A DNA stretch of 64,000 nucleotides, taken from assembly GCA_965205525.1 (NCBI GenBank), contig OZ242171.1, forward strand, positions 1,116,001-1,180,000, written 5' to 3'. The notes beneath the pieces are model-generated. The model made no database searches, was not told the DNA's origin, and saw only the letters and a list, made by a program, of their open reading frames with translations. Made by a program: the position numbers and the translations under genes. Of this stretch, positions 36,538 to 44,882 are shown in pieces. The DNA comes from G965205525 sp965205525 (lineage in GTDB: Bacteria; Pseudomonadota; Gammaproteobacteria; JABABF01). Numbering within the stretch: the stretch's first letter is position 1; each line of letters starts with the position of its first letter.

Positions 36538-37279
36538 ATGACAAACATTACTTCTGCGTCAACCGACGGCAATTATATGACTCAGAGGATTATTGAAATG
36601 TATAGGGTTTTGAAGAGTACCGGAAGTTTATATCTCCATTGCGACCCTACAGCCAGTCATTACCTGAAGATTGTATTAGATAGAATATTTGAAGTGAAGA
36701 ATTTTCGAAATGAGATCATTTGGAAATATAGTTTAGGGGGAAGCAGTCCAAGAATATTTAGTAAAAAACATGACATTGTATTGTTTTATTCTAAGACTAA
36801 TAATTATTATGGGGGGGGGGGGCAGTGTTGTGTTTGATCCATTTTGCGGCTGTGCAACCACTCTGGTTGCAGCTCAGCAGTTAGGCCGGAAGTGGATAGG
36901 CATAGACACCAGTGAGAAGGCGGCTGAACTAGTGGCCGAGAGACTGAAGACAGATTCTGGGTTATTTACAGATTTCATCCATAGAACCGATATTCCTGTC
37001 CGAAGCGATGTCAAAGTAGAACCTCCTACAAAAGATATGCAATCCCGTCTGTATGGGGAGCAGAGAGAGAAATGCAATGCCTGTGAACTGTATCTGCCTC
37101 TGGTAAATTTGACTCTTGACCACATAATCCCGAAGTCCAAGGGCGGAGGAGATTATTATGAGAATTGTCAGCTGCTATGTGGGCATTGCAACAGCGTGAA
37201 GGGAGACCGTCCTATGGATTATCTTATGGATAAGATACGCAAGCGCAAACAGCTGAAACTGAAGGTTACATTCGTATGA
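36538..37279 (+). pseudogene. beta-class DNA methyltransferase with HNH tail, split at a poly-G tract
   Basis: Two frames, 36538-36837 and 36770-37279, meet at a run of 12 G. The first has YRVLKSTGSLYLHCDPTASHYLKI and FRNEIIWKY, the part that normally follows the DPPY motif. The second has the AdoMet motif VFDPFCGCATT, then WIGIDTSEKAAELV, and an HNH-type zinc finger (CNACELYLP, LDHIIPKSKGGG, LLCGHCN-VKGD). With 11 or 14 G they would be one frame of about 246 codons. Even then the catalytic DPPY region and the target-recognition part between FYSK and VFDPF are missing, so it is a remnant or a much-reduced protein. The base composition is AT-rich against its surroundings. Confidence 0.8.
36811..36822. 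repeat. G12 homopolymer in the methyltransferase
   Basis: Twelve G between TATTAT and CAGTG. It sits exactly where the N-terminal and C-terminal methyltransferase frames separate; the present length puts them out of frame by one base. Confidence 0.9.
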
Positions 37280-38196
37280 AACAGTTTAAGAACACAGTGA
37301 AGTTTATTTATGAAAATTGTAAGCCTAGCAAATATATACAAATATGGGAAAGGGTTCGACATATAGTACAATTTGCTCTATATATTAAGAGTGAGCATAA
37401 TAGCTTTAACCTGAATGGCATAAGATACTATGTGCGTTACATACGAAGGGGGGGGGGGGGATCGTTTAATCACGAATGGAGAGGGGAGAAGGATCATTTA
37501 ATCATATATTTTTTAGCGAAGAAATATGGCTTCTGGTTTGTAGATTTACCACGCACATCTTCTACAAGCATAAGGACGGAAATGAGTGAAAATATTTCGA
37601 TTGAATTCTACAAAAAATTAGCACCTGTTGGAATAGCGTATCATAATGAAAGATATTTTGAACAATCTCGATACTTACGGTATGTGGACTCATCAAAAAT
37701 CTTAAACTACACATACAGTTCACATATAAGTGCTAAAAAAGTAAAAAGTATATTAGGGGACGCTTTGTGGTCTAAGACCTTCACTTTTTCCATAGTACGT
37801 AATCCGTGGGATAGAGCCTTTTCATCTTTTAGACAGTATTGTTATACTCGCGGTGACAAGACCGGAATTACTGATCCGGCAATATTTGTACGGTATTTAA
37901 CAAATACATTGGATCAGACTCTTAAACACGAGTTCTACACATGTTCCTCTTTTATTACAGATGAAAATGGCAAAATAATCGTGGATTTTATTGTACGTTA
38001 CGAAAACAGAGAGAAAGACCTGCAGTATGTTGGACAAAAAATTGGTTTCCCGGATTTAGGCAGAAAATATCGACTGTGGAAAACTTCTGACGAAATACAC
38101 TACTCTCGCTTCTATAACGATGAAGCACGCGAGATAGTGCGCAATATGTACGCAGATGATATAAGACTCTTTGGTTATGAATTCGAAGAAGGATAA
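37276..38196 (+). CDS. sulfotransferase family protein with internal poly-G tract
   Basis: 306-residue, AT-rich gene overlapping the methyltransferase remnant by four bases. DLPRTSSTSIR near residue 91 corresponds to the 5'-phosphosulfate-binding loop, and FSIVRNPWDRAFSSFRQY near 170-188 to the 3'-phosphate-binding strand and helix of PAPS-dependent carbohydrate sulfotransferases. Probably sulfates a surface glycan. A run of 13 G encodes the Gly stretch at about residues 59-62; the frame is intact at this length and would be lost with one base more or fewer. No signal peptide; expected to be cytoplasmic or membrane-associated. Confidence 0.8.
   Translation: MKQFKNTVKFIYENCKPSKYIQIWERVRHIVQFALYIKSEHNSFNLNGIRYYVRYIRRGGGGSFNHEWRGEKDHLIIYFLAKKYGFWFVDLPRTSSTSIRTEMSENISIEFYKKLAPVGIAYHNERYFEQSRYLRYVDSSKILNYTYSSHISAKKVKSILGDALWSKTFTFSIVRNPWDRAFSSFRQYCYTRGDKTGITDPAIFVRYLTNTLDQTLKHEFYTCSSFITDENGKIIVDFIVRYENREKDLQYVGQKIGFPDLGRKYRLWKTSDEIHYSRFYNDEAREIVRNMYADDIRLFGYEFEEG
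37448..37460. repeat. G13 homopolymer in the sulfotransferase gene
   Basis: Thirteen G between ACGAA and ATCG, read as part of Arg-Gly4-Ser. Present length keeps the reading frame open through to 38196. Confidence 0.92.
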
Positions 38197-38288
38197 ACTA
38201 AACTTTCCACTTAGCATTCCTAGTCATCTTCCAGTGTGGAAGTATCGCCCTCAGGCAAGCCTAGTTCGCGGGATTTCAGCAGGCGGCG

Positions 38289-38375
38289 CATTCCCCACCA
38301 TAGCCTCGGACTGCAAACTCCGATGAAATTCCTCTTCCAGCAACTGCCGGAGTGCCAAAGGTACTGGACTTATAC
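38289..38375. mobile_element. transposase 3'-end remnant, right copy of the 87-bp direct repeat
   Basis: Encodes HHSLGLQTPMKFLFQQLPEC on the plus strand, the same end as the frameshifted transposase at 35663-36405. Similarity stops next to the lolE stop codon (38377-38379). It shows that a second IS copy, or a duplicated IS end, flanked the islet. Confidence 0.9.
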
Positions 38376-38376
38376 G

Positions 38377-39564
38377 CTACTCTCGCAGGGCCTCGGCGGG
38401 AGGCATCCGAGAAGCCCGCCAGGCGGGATACAGGGCGGCGGGAAGGCAGACCAGCATCGCCAGCAGGGCAGCTAAGAGCACATCCTGCCAGGCCAAAGCG
38501 GCGGGCAGATAATCCAAGGGATACACCCGAGACTCCAAGAGTCTGAGACCTAGGATTCGCTCTAATAGTGTCGCCGCTTTGGGCACACACAGGGATACCA
38601 GCACTCCTCCGGCTGCACCCAGGGTGATGCCGGCGAGTCCGATCCATGCCCCCTGCACGAGAACCACCCCGAAGATGGGCCCCGGGGAGAGGCCGAGACT
38701 GCGGAGCAGAGCCAGCTCCCCCCGGCGGCGGCCGATTATCACCAGCAGGCTGGACACCACGCTGAAGCTGGCGATGACCAGCACCGAGAACAGGAGCAGC
38801 AGCACCAGGCGGCGGGAGATACGCACGGCAGCAAACAGACTGCCATAGCTGGAGGTCCAATCCCTGGTCACCACCTGCATATCCCTTTGCAGCCGATGGG
38901 CCAGGGCCGGGGCAGAAAAGGGCTCTGTCAGCTGCAGTCGCAGCGCCTGAGCCGCCCCCGGGTGCCCGGCCAGGGCGCTCGCCTCGGCCAGGGAAACCAG
39001 AGCCAGTCGCCCATCCAGCTCGGTGCCGCTATGAAAGAGCGCCCGCACACGCAGCCGGCTCACCTGGGGATTGCTGCCCCGGCCGGGCACCAAAAGCCTG
39101 AGGGCATCCCCGGCGCTGACGCTGAGCTCTGCCGCGAGCCCCCGGCCCAAGATCACCTCCCCTCGGCCCAGGCTGGCCAGAACACCCTGGGGCAGGTAGT
39201 CCGACAGCAGGGAGACCTCTCCCTCCCAGGCGGGCTCTACACCTTGCACCAGAGCGGAAGCGCTCTGCCCCCCTGCCCAGAGCATACCGGATAGAGAGAC
39301 GATGGGGGCCGCGCTCTTCACCCCGGGGTACTGCAGCGACCGCTCCGCCAGTGCCCGCCAGTCCGGGCGGGGAGCAGCGGGATGCAAGGTCAGGTGGGGG
39401 ACGAGACCCAACACCCGCTCCTTGAGCGCCTGCTCAAAACCATTCATCACCGACAGGGAGGCCAAGAGCAGGGCAATGCCGAGAGCCAGGGCGACGACGG
39501 GCAGCCGCACCCCTCCGCTAAAGAAGGCCCGGGTGCCGAGAAAGAGAGAGAGGGGATAGCGCAC
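38377..39564 (-). CDS. lolE: lipoprotein-releasing ABC transporter permease LolE
   Basis: FtsX-like permease of the LolCDE complex that extracts lipoproteins from the inner membrane and passes them to LolA. 395 residues with one N-terminal membrane helix (VALALGIALLLASLSVMNGFEQAL), a large periplasmic domain and three C-terminal helices in the FtsX pattern. Third gene of lolC-lolD-lolE. The LolC/LolE assignment is by gene order; the two are paralogous. Confidence 0.9.
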   Translation of the reverse strand: MRYPLSLFLGTRAFFSGGVRLPVVALALGIALLLASLSVMNGFEQALKERVLGLVPHLTLHPAAPRPDWRALAERSLQYPGVKSAAPIVSLSGMLWAGGQSASALVQGVEPAWEGEVSLLSDYLPQGVLASLGRGEVILGRGLAAELSVSAGDALRLLVPGRGSNPQVSRLRVRALFHSGTELDGRLALVSLAEASALAGHPGAAQALRLQLTEPFSAPALAHRLQRDMQVVTRDWTSSYGSLFAAVRISRRLVLLLLFSVLVIASFSVVSSLLVIIGRRRGELALLRSLGLSPGPIFGVVLVQGAWIGLAGITLGAAGGVLVSLCVPKAATLLERILGLRLLESRVYPLDYLPAALAWQDVLLAALLAMLVCLPAALYPAWRASRMPPAEALRE

Positions 39565-39573
39565 GGGCAGAGC

Positions 39574-40260
39574 TCAGGCGGGAAGCAGTCTTCCTTCCTG
39601 CAGACGGAGCTGCCGGTCGGCCAAGGAAGCCAGCTCCGAGTTGTGGGTGGCCAGTACAAAAGCCACGCCAAAATCCTTGCTGAGCTCGGCAATAAGTTTT
39701 CCCACAAGCCGCCCGTTATCCGGGTCCAGGCTGCCGGTGGGCTCATCCATCAGCACGCAGGAGGGGGTGCCCACCAGGGCCTGGGCGATGGCGGTGCGCT
39801 GACGCTCGCCCCCGGAGAGCATCCCAGGCCGATGCAGGCGCCGCTCCTCCAAACCCACCCTTCTCAGCATTTCAAGCGCTCTCTCCTCCGCCTCCCGACG
39901 GGAAACACCGCGGATCATCAGGGGCAGAGCTGTATTCTCTAAAGCGCTCAGCTCGCCTAGCAGATGGTGGTACTGATAGACAAAACCCAGATGGCGATTG
40001 CGCCACCTGGCGATCTCCCCCTCCCCCATTGCGTTCAGCTCCGAGCCCGCCACCCGCACCTGGCCGCTGTCCGGGCGGTCTAGCCCCCCCAGCAGGTGCA
40101 AAAGAGTAGATTTGCCGGTGCCGGATGCGCCGATAATCGCGATCCGCTCCCCCGGATTCAGGGTAAAAGATACCTCTAAGAGCACCGGCAGGAGCCGGGG
40201 GCCATCCCGATAGCCCTTTGCCAGACCGCGAGCTTCCAGCACCGAAGCGTCTGCACTCAT
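39574..40260 (-). CDS. lolD: lipoprotein-releasing ABC transporter ATPase
   Basis: 228-residue ABC ATPase. Walker A is GASGTGKST near 42, the Q-loop follows in FVYQYHHLL, the signature is LSGGERQRTAIAQAL near 148 and Walker B is CVLMDEPTGSLD near 165. The QYHHLLGELSALEN stretch is typical of LolD. It overlaps lolC by four bases and precedes lolE by nine, so it belongs to one transcript. Confidence 0.95.
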   Translation of the reverse strand: MSADASVLEARGLAKGYRDGPRLLPVLLEVSFTLNPGERIAIIGASGTGKSTLLHLLGGLDRPDSGQVRVAGSELNAMGEGEIARWRNRHLGFVYQYHHLLGELSALENTALPLMIRGVSRREAEERALEMLRRVGLEERRLHRPGMLSGGERQRTAIAQALVGTPSCVLMDEPTGSLDPDNGRLVGKLIAELSKDFGVAFVLATHNSELASLADRQLRLQEGRLLPA

Positions 40261-41489
40261 CGCAGCACCTCCGCGGGCAGGCGGGCGCTGACCCGCCAGA
40301 CCGCCTGCAGCACCGCTCCCAGGCTAAGGAAGCCGGCGACTGCGAGCACTAAAAAGACATCTCGCCACAGCAAGAGAGAGGGCAGACGATCAATGTAATA
40401 CCCCCCGGGACTGAACAGCCTGAGCCCGATTAAATCTTCAAAAAAGGCGATGGCAGGGCCCGCATGAATCCCCAGGGGAATGCCGAGGGCCGCACCCGCC
40501 AGGATGCCGCCGAAAGCCACCAGGAGGCCCTGCCACAGGAAGACCTTGGCCAAGCTGCGCCGCTCCATTCCCAGTGTGCCGAGAAGGGCGATGGATGGAC
40601 GCCGCTCATCCACCAGAAGATAGAGGGCCGAGACCAAGTTGAAAACCGCCACCAGCATGACGAAGGACAGCAGCAGAAACACCGTGATTTTTTCCAGCGC
40701 CACCGCCCGAAACAGGGCGCCGTGGCGCTGTCGCCAGTCTAGGGCTGTATGGCCGGCAGGCAGATCCCGCAGCAGCTCCGGCAGCGCCCGAGCACTTTGC
40801 AGGGCATCTTTGAAATACAGCTGCAATCCCTCGGCCTCTCCCTTCAGACGGGCCAGGGCCCTGCCGTCTGCCAGGTGGATCAGAGCCAGATGGCGATCCG
40901 ACTCCGCCCCTGCACGCAACAGCCCCGCCACTTCAAATTGTCGGGAGCGGGGCAGCGCCCCAAAGGGGGTTACCGTCGCCTCCGGCAGATAGGCGGTGAC
41001 CAGATCCCCGGGGCCAGCCCCTAGGGCAAAAGCCTGCTGCTGCCCGAGAAAAATGCGCCAAGCGCCAGGGGCCAGCGCAGACAGGGAGCCACTCTGAACA
41101 GTGACCCCTGCAAGCCTCTGCTCCGCTTCTGGAAGAATGGCCCTCAGCTCCGCCCCCAGGGCGGCTCCCCCACCAGTCAAAAGCACCGGCAGAGAGGTGA
41201 AGGGGTTGACTGTCTCCACCTGGGGATGGGCCTCGGCCCGAGCGGCCAGGGTGCGCCAGTCGGACAGACTGCCTTCATCGGAGAAAATCTCCGCATGGGG
41301 CAGCACCATGAAAATGCGGCGACGCAGTTCCGCGTCAAAACCATTCATCACCGACATGACCACGATGAGAGTCGCCACCCCCAGCGACAGGGCCAGAAAA
41401 GTAACCCCTCCCACTAGGGAGACCAGCCCTCCACGCCTTCGGGAACGGAGCAGGCGAAGTGCCAGCCAGAGGGATAAATTTTTACACAA
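40257..41489 (-). CDS. lolC: lipoprotein-releasing ABC transporter permease LolC
   Basis: 410-residue FtsX-type permease. LSLGVATLIVVMSVMNGFDAELRRRI near residue 34-58 is the conserved first helix and its periplasmic exit; three further helices are near 270-300, 320-345 and 370-395. The frame opens with a TTG at 41489 in an AT-rich stretch, so the exact start is unsure by a few codons. It is the first lol gene and starts 24 bases after nqrM. Confidence 0.92.
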   Translation of the reverse strand: MCKNLSLWLALRLLRSRRRGGLVSLVGGVTFLALSLGVATLIVVMSVMNGFDAELRRRIFMVLPHAEIFSDEGSLSDWRTLAARAEAHPQVETVNPFTSLPVLLTGGGAALGAELRAILPEAEQRLAGVTVQSGSLSALAPGAWRIFLGQQQAFALGAGPGDLVTAYLPEATVTPFGALPRSRQFEVAGLLRAGAESDRHLALIHLADGRALARLKGEAEGLQLYFKDALQSARALPELLRDLPAGHTALDWRQRHGALFRAVALEKITVFLLLSFVMLVAVFNLVSALYLLVDERRPSIALLGTLGMERRSLAKVFLWQGLLVAFGGILAGAALGIPLGIHAGPAIAFFEDLIGLRLFSPGGYYIDRLPSLLLWRDVFLVLAVAGFLSLGAVLQAVWRVSARLPAEVLR

Positions 41490-41513
41490 AGTGTTTATAA
41501 ATAAATAGTTGTA

Positions 41514-41732
41514 TTATCTATTAGATGTATTTTCTATAAGAGGACTGGTGCGCTCAGGGAGTTCTTTTCCATTGCCGGAGCGGCGACAGTGTTTCCCCTC
41601 TCCGCCGCAGGCTGCGCAGCCGCCGAGCCCCCCGCAGGAGCCCTTGATAGGAGGTCTGCCCAGGAGAAGGCCGAGGGACATGGCGCTCATAGCCAGCCCT
41701 ATTAGAAGAAGAGTGAGAAGGAATAGGATCAT
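41514..41732 (-). CDS. nqrM: Na+-NQR maturation protein
   Basis: Small membrane protein (72 residues) required for insertion of iron into Na+-NQR. One N-terminal helix (2-24) is followed by GRPPIKGSCGGLGGCAACGG, with the clustered cysteines typical of NqrM. It stands after apbE at the end of the nqr operon, its usual place. The tail after the Cys cluster is variable. Confidence 0.92.
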   Translation of the reverse strand: MILFLLTLLLIGLAMSAMSLGLLLGRPPIKGSCGGLGGCAACGGEGKHCRRSGNGKELPERTSPLIENTSNR

Positions 41733-41906
41733 GCCGATGCTGCTCCCAGTATTTTACCGGTTATAAAAGAAGACCCCGCCGAATGCCCGGCAGACGATTG
41801 GGACATACCCCCCAAGATATGGCGCACCCTATGCCCCCCTCGCAATTGGGGCGGGGATGACCCGCAAAGGGCCCTAGCATTTCCCGGGACATCCCAAGTG
41901 CATAGA

Positions 41907-42983
41907 TTACTCCAGATAGGGGGCAAATGCACTGCTGCTCTCTATCGAAAAACCGCCCTCCCCTCGCCGCAGCAGGAGCACCGCCAGTCCCCGCTCCTCG
42001 GCAAAGGCGATGCCCTCTTCTGGGGACATCAGCAAAAGAGCAGTGGCCAGGGCATCCGCCCGGGCCGCCCCCTGTGCGATTACGGTAACCGAGGCGGGGG
42101 CGGAGAGGGACGGCCGGCCGGTGGCCGGGTCCAGGATATGGGCGTAGCGGCGGCCGCCGATCTCAAAGAAATTCCGGTAGTCCCCGGAGGTAGCCAAGGC
42201 AGCTGCCCCCTGCAGGGACAGGGTGCGAATAGCCGTTCCCCGGGGGGCATCCGGCACCTCAATCCCGATGCGCCAGGCCTTCCCCCGAGGATTGCGGCCG
42301 GCGAGGCGAATCTCTCCCCCGACCTCCACCAAGAAGTCATTCACGCCGAGGACGGCAAGACGCTCTGCTGCGAGGTCTGCCCCATAGCCCTTGGCCACTG
42401 CCGAAAAGTCCAGCTGCAGGCCGGGGCGGCTCTTTCGCAGAGCGGGGGGCTGTCGCCGGACCTGCAGGTGGCGATGCCCGACCCGGGCGAGAGCACTATT
42501 GATGGCTTCATCCGAGGGCACCTCCGAGGGGCTCTCCCCGGGGCCGAAGCCCCATAAATCCACCAGCGGGCCAATGGTGGGATCAAAACGTCCCCCGGTC
42601 TCCCGACTGACGGCAAGGCTGAGATCTGCCACCTCCACGGTCAGGGTTGAGACGGCGACCCAGGCACCGGCCTCGGCCCGATTAAAGAGGGACAGCTCCG
42701 AATCCCGCTTATAGGTGGACAGAAGACGGTCGGTCCGTACAAGGGGCTCGGCTACGGCAGCCTCTGCGATTTCCCGGGACAACCCCCGGGGCGGTGCGAC
42801 AAGGGTTACTTGGTAGCCTGTTCCCATCACCTGTCCGCCGAAACGCCAGGTTTCCCTTTCCGGTCCTTCGCAGGCGGCGAGCAGAATTAATCCGCAGAGG
42901 GCAGAGATGGCAAGCTCCGGGAACTGCCCTCTGAAGCTGACAGCAGGCAGATGCCCTCGGTACAAGCGTCCTCTGCTCACCAT
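41907..42983 (-). CDS. apbE: FAD:protein FMN transferase, lipoprotein
   Basis: Attaches FMN covalently to threonines of NqrB and NqrC in the periplasm. A lipobox LLAAC near residue 38 follows a hydrophobic segment, so it is a predicted lipoprotein, though the N-terminus may start later than the first possible codon. Family motifs: GTGYQVTL, STYKRDSELSLFN, DLSAVAKGYG-type AVAKGYGADLAA, LVEVGGEIRL and YAHILDPATGRP. Lies between nqrF and nqrM, as expected. Confidence 0.95.
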   Translation of the reverse strand: MVSRGRLYRGHLPAVSFRGQFPELAISALCGLILLAACEGPERETWRFGGQVMGTGYQVTLVAPPRGLSREIAEAAVAEPLVRTDRLLSTYKRDSELSLFNRAEAGAWVAVSTLTVEVADLSLAVSRETGGRFDPTIGPLVDLWGFGPGESPSEVPSDEAINSALARVGHRHLQVRRQPPALRKSRPGLQLDFSAVAKGYGADLAAERLAVLGVNDFLVEVGGEIRLAGRNPRGKAWRIGIEVPDAPRGTAIRTLSLQGAAALATSGDYRNFFEIGGRRYAHILDPATGRPSLSAPASVTVIAQGAARADALATALLLMSPEEGIAFAEERGLAVLLLRRGEGGFSIESSSAFAPYLE

Positions 42984-43040
42984 GCCCTCCGGCGGGACGG
43001 ACGAAGAGACCTATCTGCCACAAGCCCGGGCAGGCTCTCC

Positions 43041-44264
43041 TCAGCCGCCGAAATCATCGTACAGGATGTTCTCCTGTTCCACCCCCAGGCTGTCTAGCAT
43101 CTTGAACACCGCGTCATTCATCATCGGGGGACCGCAGATGTAATACTCGCAGTCCTCCGGCGCCGGGTGCGATGCCAAATAATTGTCGTGCAGCACCTGG
43201 TGGATAAAGCCCTCCAGCCCCTGCCAGCTGTCCTCCGGCTGGGGCTCAGACAGGGCCACATGCCAGCTGAAGTTTTCGTGCTGCTGGGCCAGGGCGTCAA
43301 ACTCCTCGGTGTAGAACATCTCCCGCAGGCTGCGGGCACCGTACCAGAAGGAGATTCTGCGGGTGCTGTGCAGACGTTTAAGCTGATCAAAAATATGCGA
43401 GCGCATCGGCGCCATCCCTGCACCGCCGCCGATGAAGATCATCTCCGCGTCGGTATCCTTGGCAAAGAAATCGCCGAAGGGACCGTAGACGGTTGCTTTG
43501 TCTCCCGGCTGCAGGCTGAACGCCCAGGCGGACATCTGACCCGGCTGCAGGCCCGAAGTGCGGGGGGGCGGTGTCGCAATGCGGATATTGAATTTCAGAA
43601 TGCCCTCCTCCTCCGGGTAGTTGGCCATTGAATAGGCCCGGATCACCGTCTCCTCCACGGTGGAGCTGAGATCAAAAAAATGAAAGCGCTCCCAGTCCGG
43701 ACGGTACTCCTCTTCAATGACGAAATCCCGAAAGTTCACCTGATGGGGCGGACATTCCAGCTGCACATAGCCGCCGGCGCGGAAATCCACACTCTCGCCC
43801 TTTGGCAGACGCAGGTCCAGTTCCTTGATAAAGGTGGCCACATTGGGATTGGAGATTACTTCGCACTCCCATTTGCGCACCCCGAACACCTCCTCCGGCA
43901 CCTGTATTTTCATGTTCTGCTTGACCGGCACCTGGCAGGAGAGCCGGTAGCCCTCCCGCTGCTCCCGGGGTGTGAAATAGGCGGTTTCGGTGGGCAGGAT
44001 GGCCCCTCCCCCTTCGCGAATCAGGCAGCGGCACTGGGCACATGTGCCGCTGCCGCCGCAGGCGGAGGGGATGAAAATGCTGTTGGCAGCCAAGGTCTGC
44101 AGCAGCTTGCCGCCGGGGGCGGCGGTCAGTGTTTTTTCGCCGTTAATTTCAATCTGAATATCCCCTGAACCTACCAGCTGGGAGCGGGCGGCCAGGATGA
44201 CCGCCACCAGCAGCAGAACAACCGTGGTGAAGGTTGTGACGCCGAGCAGAATTTCCAAGCTCAT
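43041..44264 (-). CDS. nqrF: Na+-NQR subunit F (NADH dehydrogenase)
   Basis: Entry subunit for NADH electrons. One N-terminal membrane helix (5-27), a ferredoxin domain with CGGSGTCAQCRC for the 2Fe-2S cluster, an FAD domain with RAYSMANYPEE, and an NADH-binding part with GGGAGMAPMRSHIFDQL and YYICGPPMM. 407 residues is the usual length. Seven bases after nqrE. Confidence 0.97.
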   Translation of the reverse strand: MSLEILLGVTTFTTVVLLLVAVILAARSQLVGSGDIQIEINGEKTLTAAPGGKLLQTLAANSIFIPSACGGSGTCAQCRCLIREGGGAILPTETAYFTPREQREGYRLSCQVPVKQNMKIQVPEEVFGVRKWECEVISNPNVATFIKELDLRLPKGESVDFRAGGYVQLECPPHQVNFRDFVIEEEYRPDWERFHFFDLSSTVEETVIRAYSMANYPEEEGILKFNIRIATPPPRTSGLQPGQMSAWAFSLQPGDKATVYGPFGDFFAKDTDAEMIFIGGGAGMAPMRSHIFDQLKRLHSTRRISFWYGARSLREMFYTEEFDALAQQHENFSWHVALSEPQPEDSWQGLEGFIHQVLHDNYLASHPAPEDCEYYICGPPMMNDAVFKMLDSLGVEQENILYDDFGG

Positions 44265-44270
44265 AGCCGC

Positions 44271-44882
44271 TCAGAGAATGATGCCGCCGAAGGACATGAA
44301 GCTGATGGCCATCAGTCCCACGGTAATAAAAGTGATGCCGAGCCCCCGCAGTCCTTCGGGCACATCGCTGTACTTCATTTTTTCGCGGATGCCGGCCAGG
44401 GCGGTGATGGCCAGCGCCCAGCCGACACCGGCACCAGTGCCGAACACCGCGCTCTCGGCAAGGCTGAGGTTTCGCTCCACCATCAGCAGGGAGGCACCGA
44501 GGATGGCACAATTGACGGTGATCAGCGGCAGGAATACGCCGAGCGCGTTGTACAGGACCGGCACATAACGGTCCAAGAGCATCTCCAGGATTTGCACGCT
44601 CGCCGCGATGACACCGATGTAGCAGAGAAAACCGAGAAAACTCAAATCTGAGTCCGGCAGTCCAGCCCAGTCCAAGGCACCCGGGGCCAGCAGATAATGA
44701 TAGAGAAGATTGTTGAGGGGCGTGGTCAGGGCCAGCACAGCCACCACGGCAATCCCGAGGCCGATGGACGCCTGAATCTGTCGGGAAATCGCCAGGAAGG
44801 TGCACATGCCGAGAAAAAAGCTAAGAGCCATGTTCTCTATGAACACGGAGCGGATGAACAGTCCCAGGTAGTGTTCCATCAC
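44271..44882 (-). CDS. nqrE: Na+-NQR subunit E
   Basis: Six-helix membrane subunit, 203 residues, homologous to RnfA. ENMALSFFLGMCTFLA at the start and CAILGASLLMV near 110 match NqrE and include the conserved cysteines that hold an iron centre with NqrD. Overlaps nqrD by four bases. Confidence 0.96.
   Translation of the reverse strand: MMEHYLGLFIRSVFIENMALSFFLGMCTFLAISRQIQASIGLGIAVVAVLALTTPLNNLLYHYLLAPGALDWAGLPDSDLSFLGFLCYIGVIAASVQILEMLLDRYVPVLYNALGVFLPLITVNCAILGASLLMVERNLSLAESAVFGTGAGVGWALAITALAGIREKMKYSDVPEGLRGLGITFITVGLMAISFMSFGGIIL

Noticed and set aside
36538..37279. Active restriction-modification or defence system
   Set aside because: No restriction or specificity gene is adjacent and the methyltransferase lacks its catalytic and recognition regions; the HNH part is a tail of the same protein.
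35481..37460. Poly-G tracts as pure sequencing artefact
   Set aside because: Cannot be excluded, but two of three tracts leave frames intact and all lie in gene types typical of phase variation, so the biological reading is preferred pending reads.
41733..41906. 67-codon frame and hairpin between apbE and nqrM
   Set aside because: No recognisable protein pattern and no U-tract after the CCCC/GGGG pairing; left as plain intergenic DNA.
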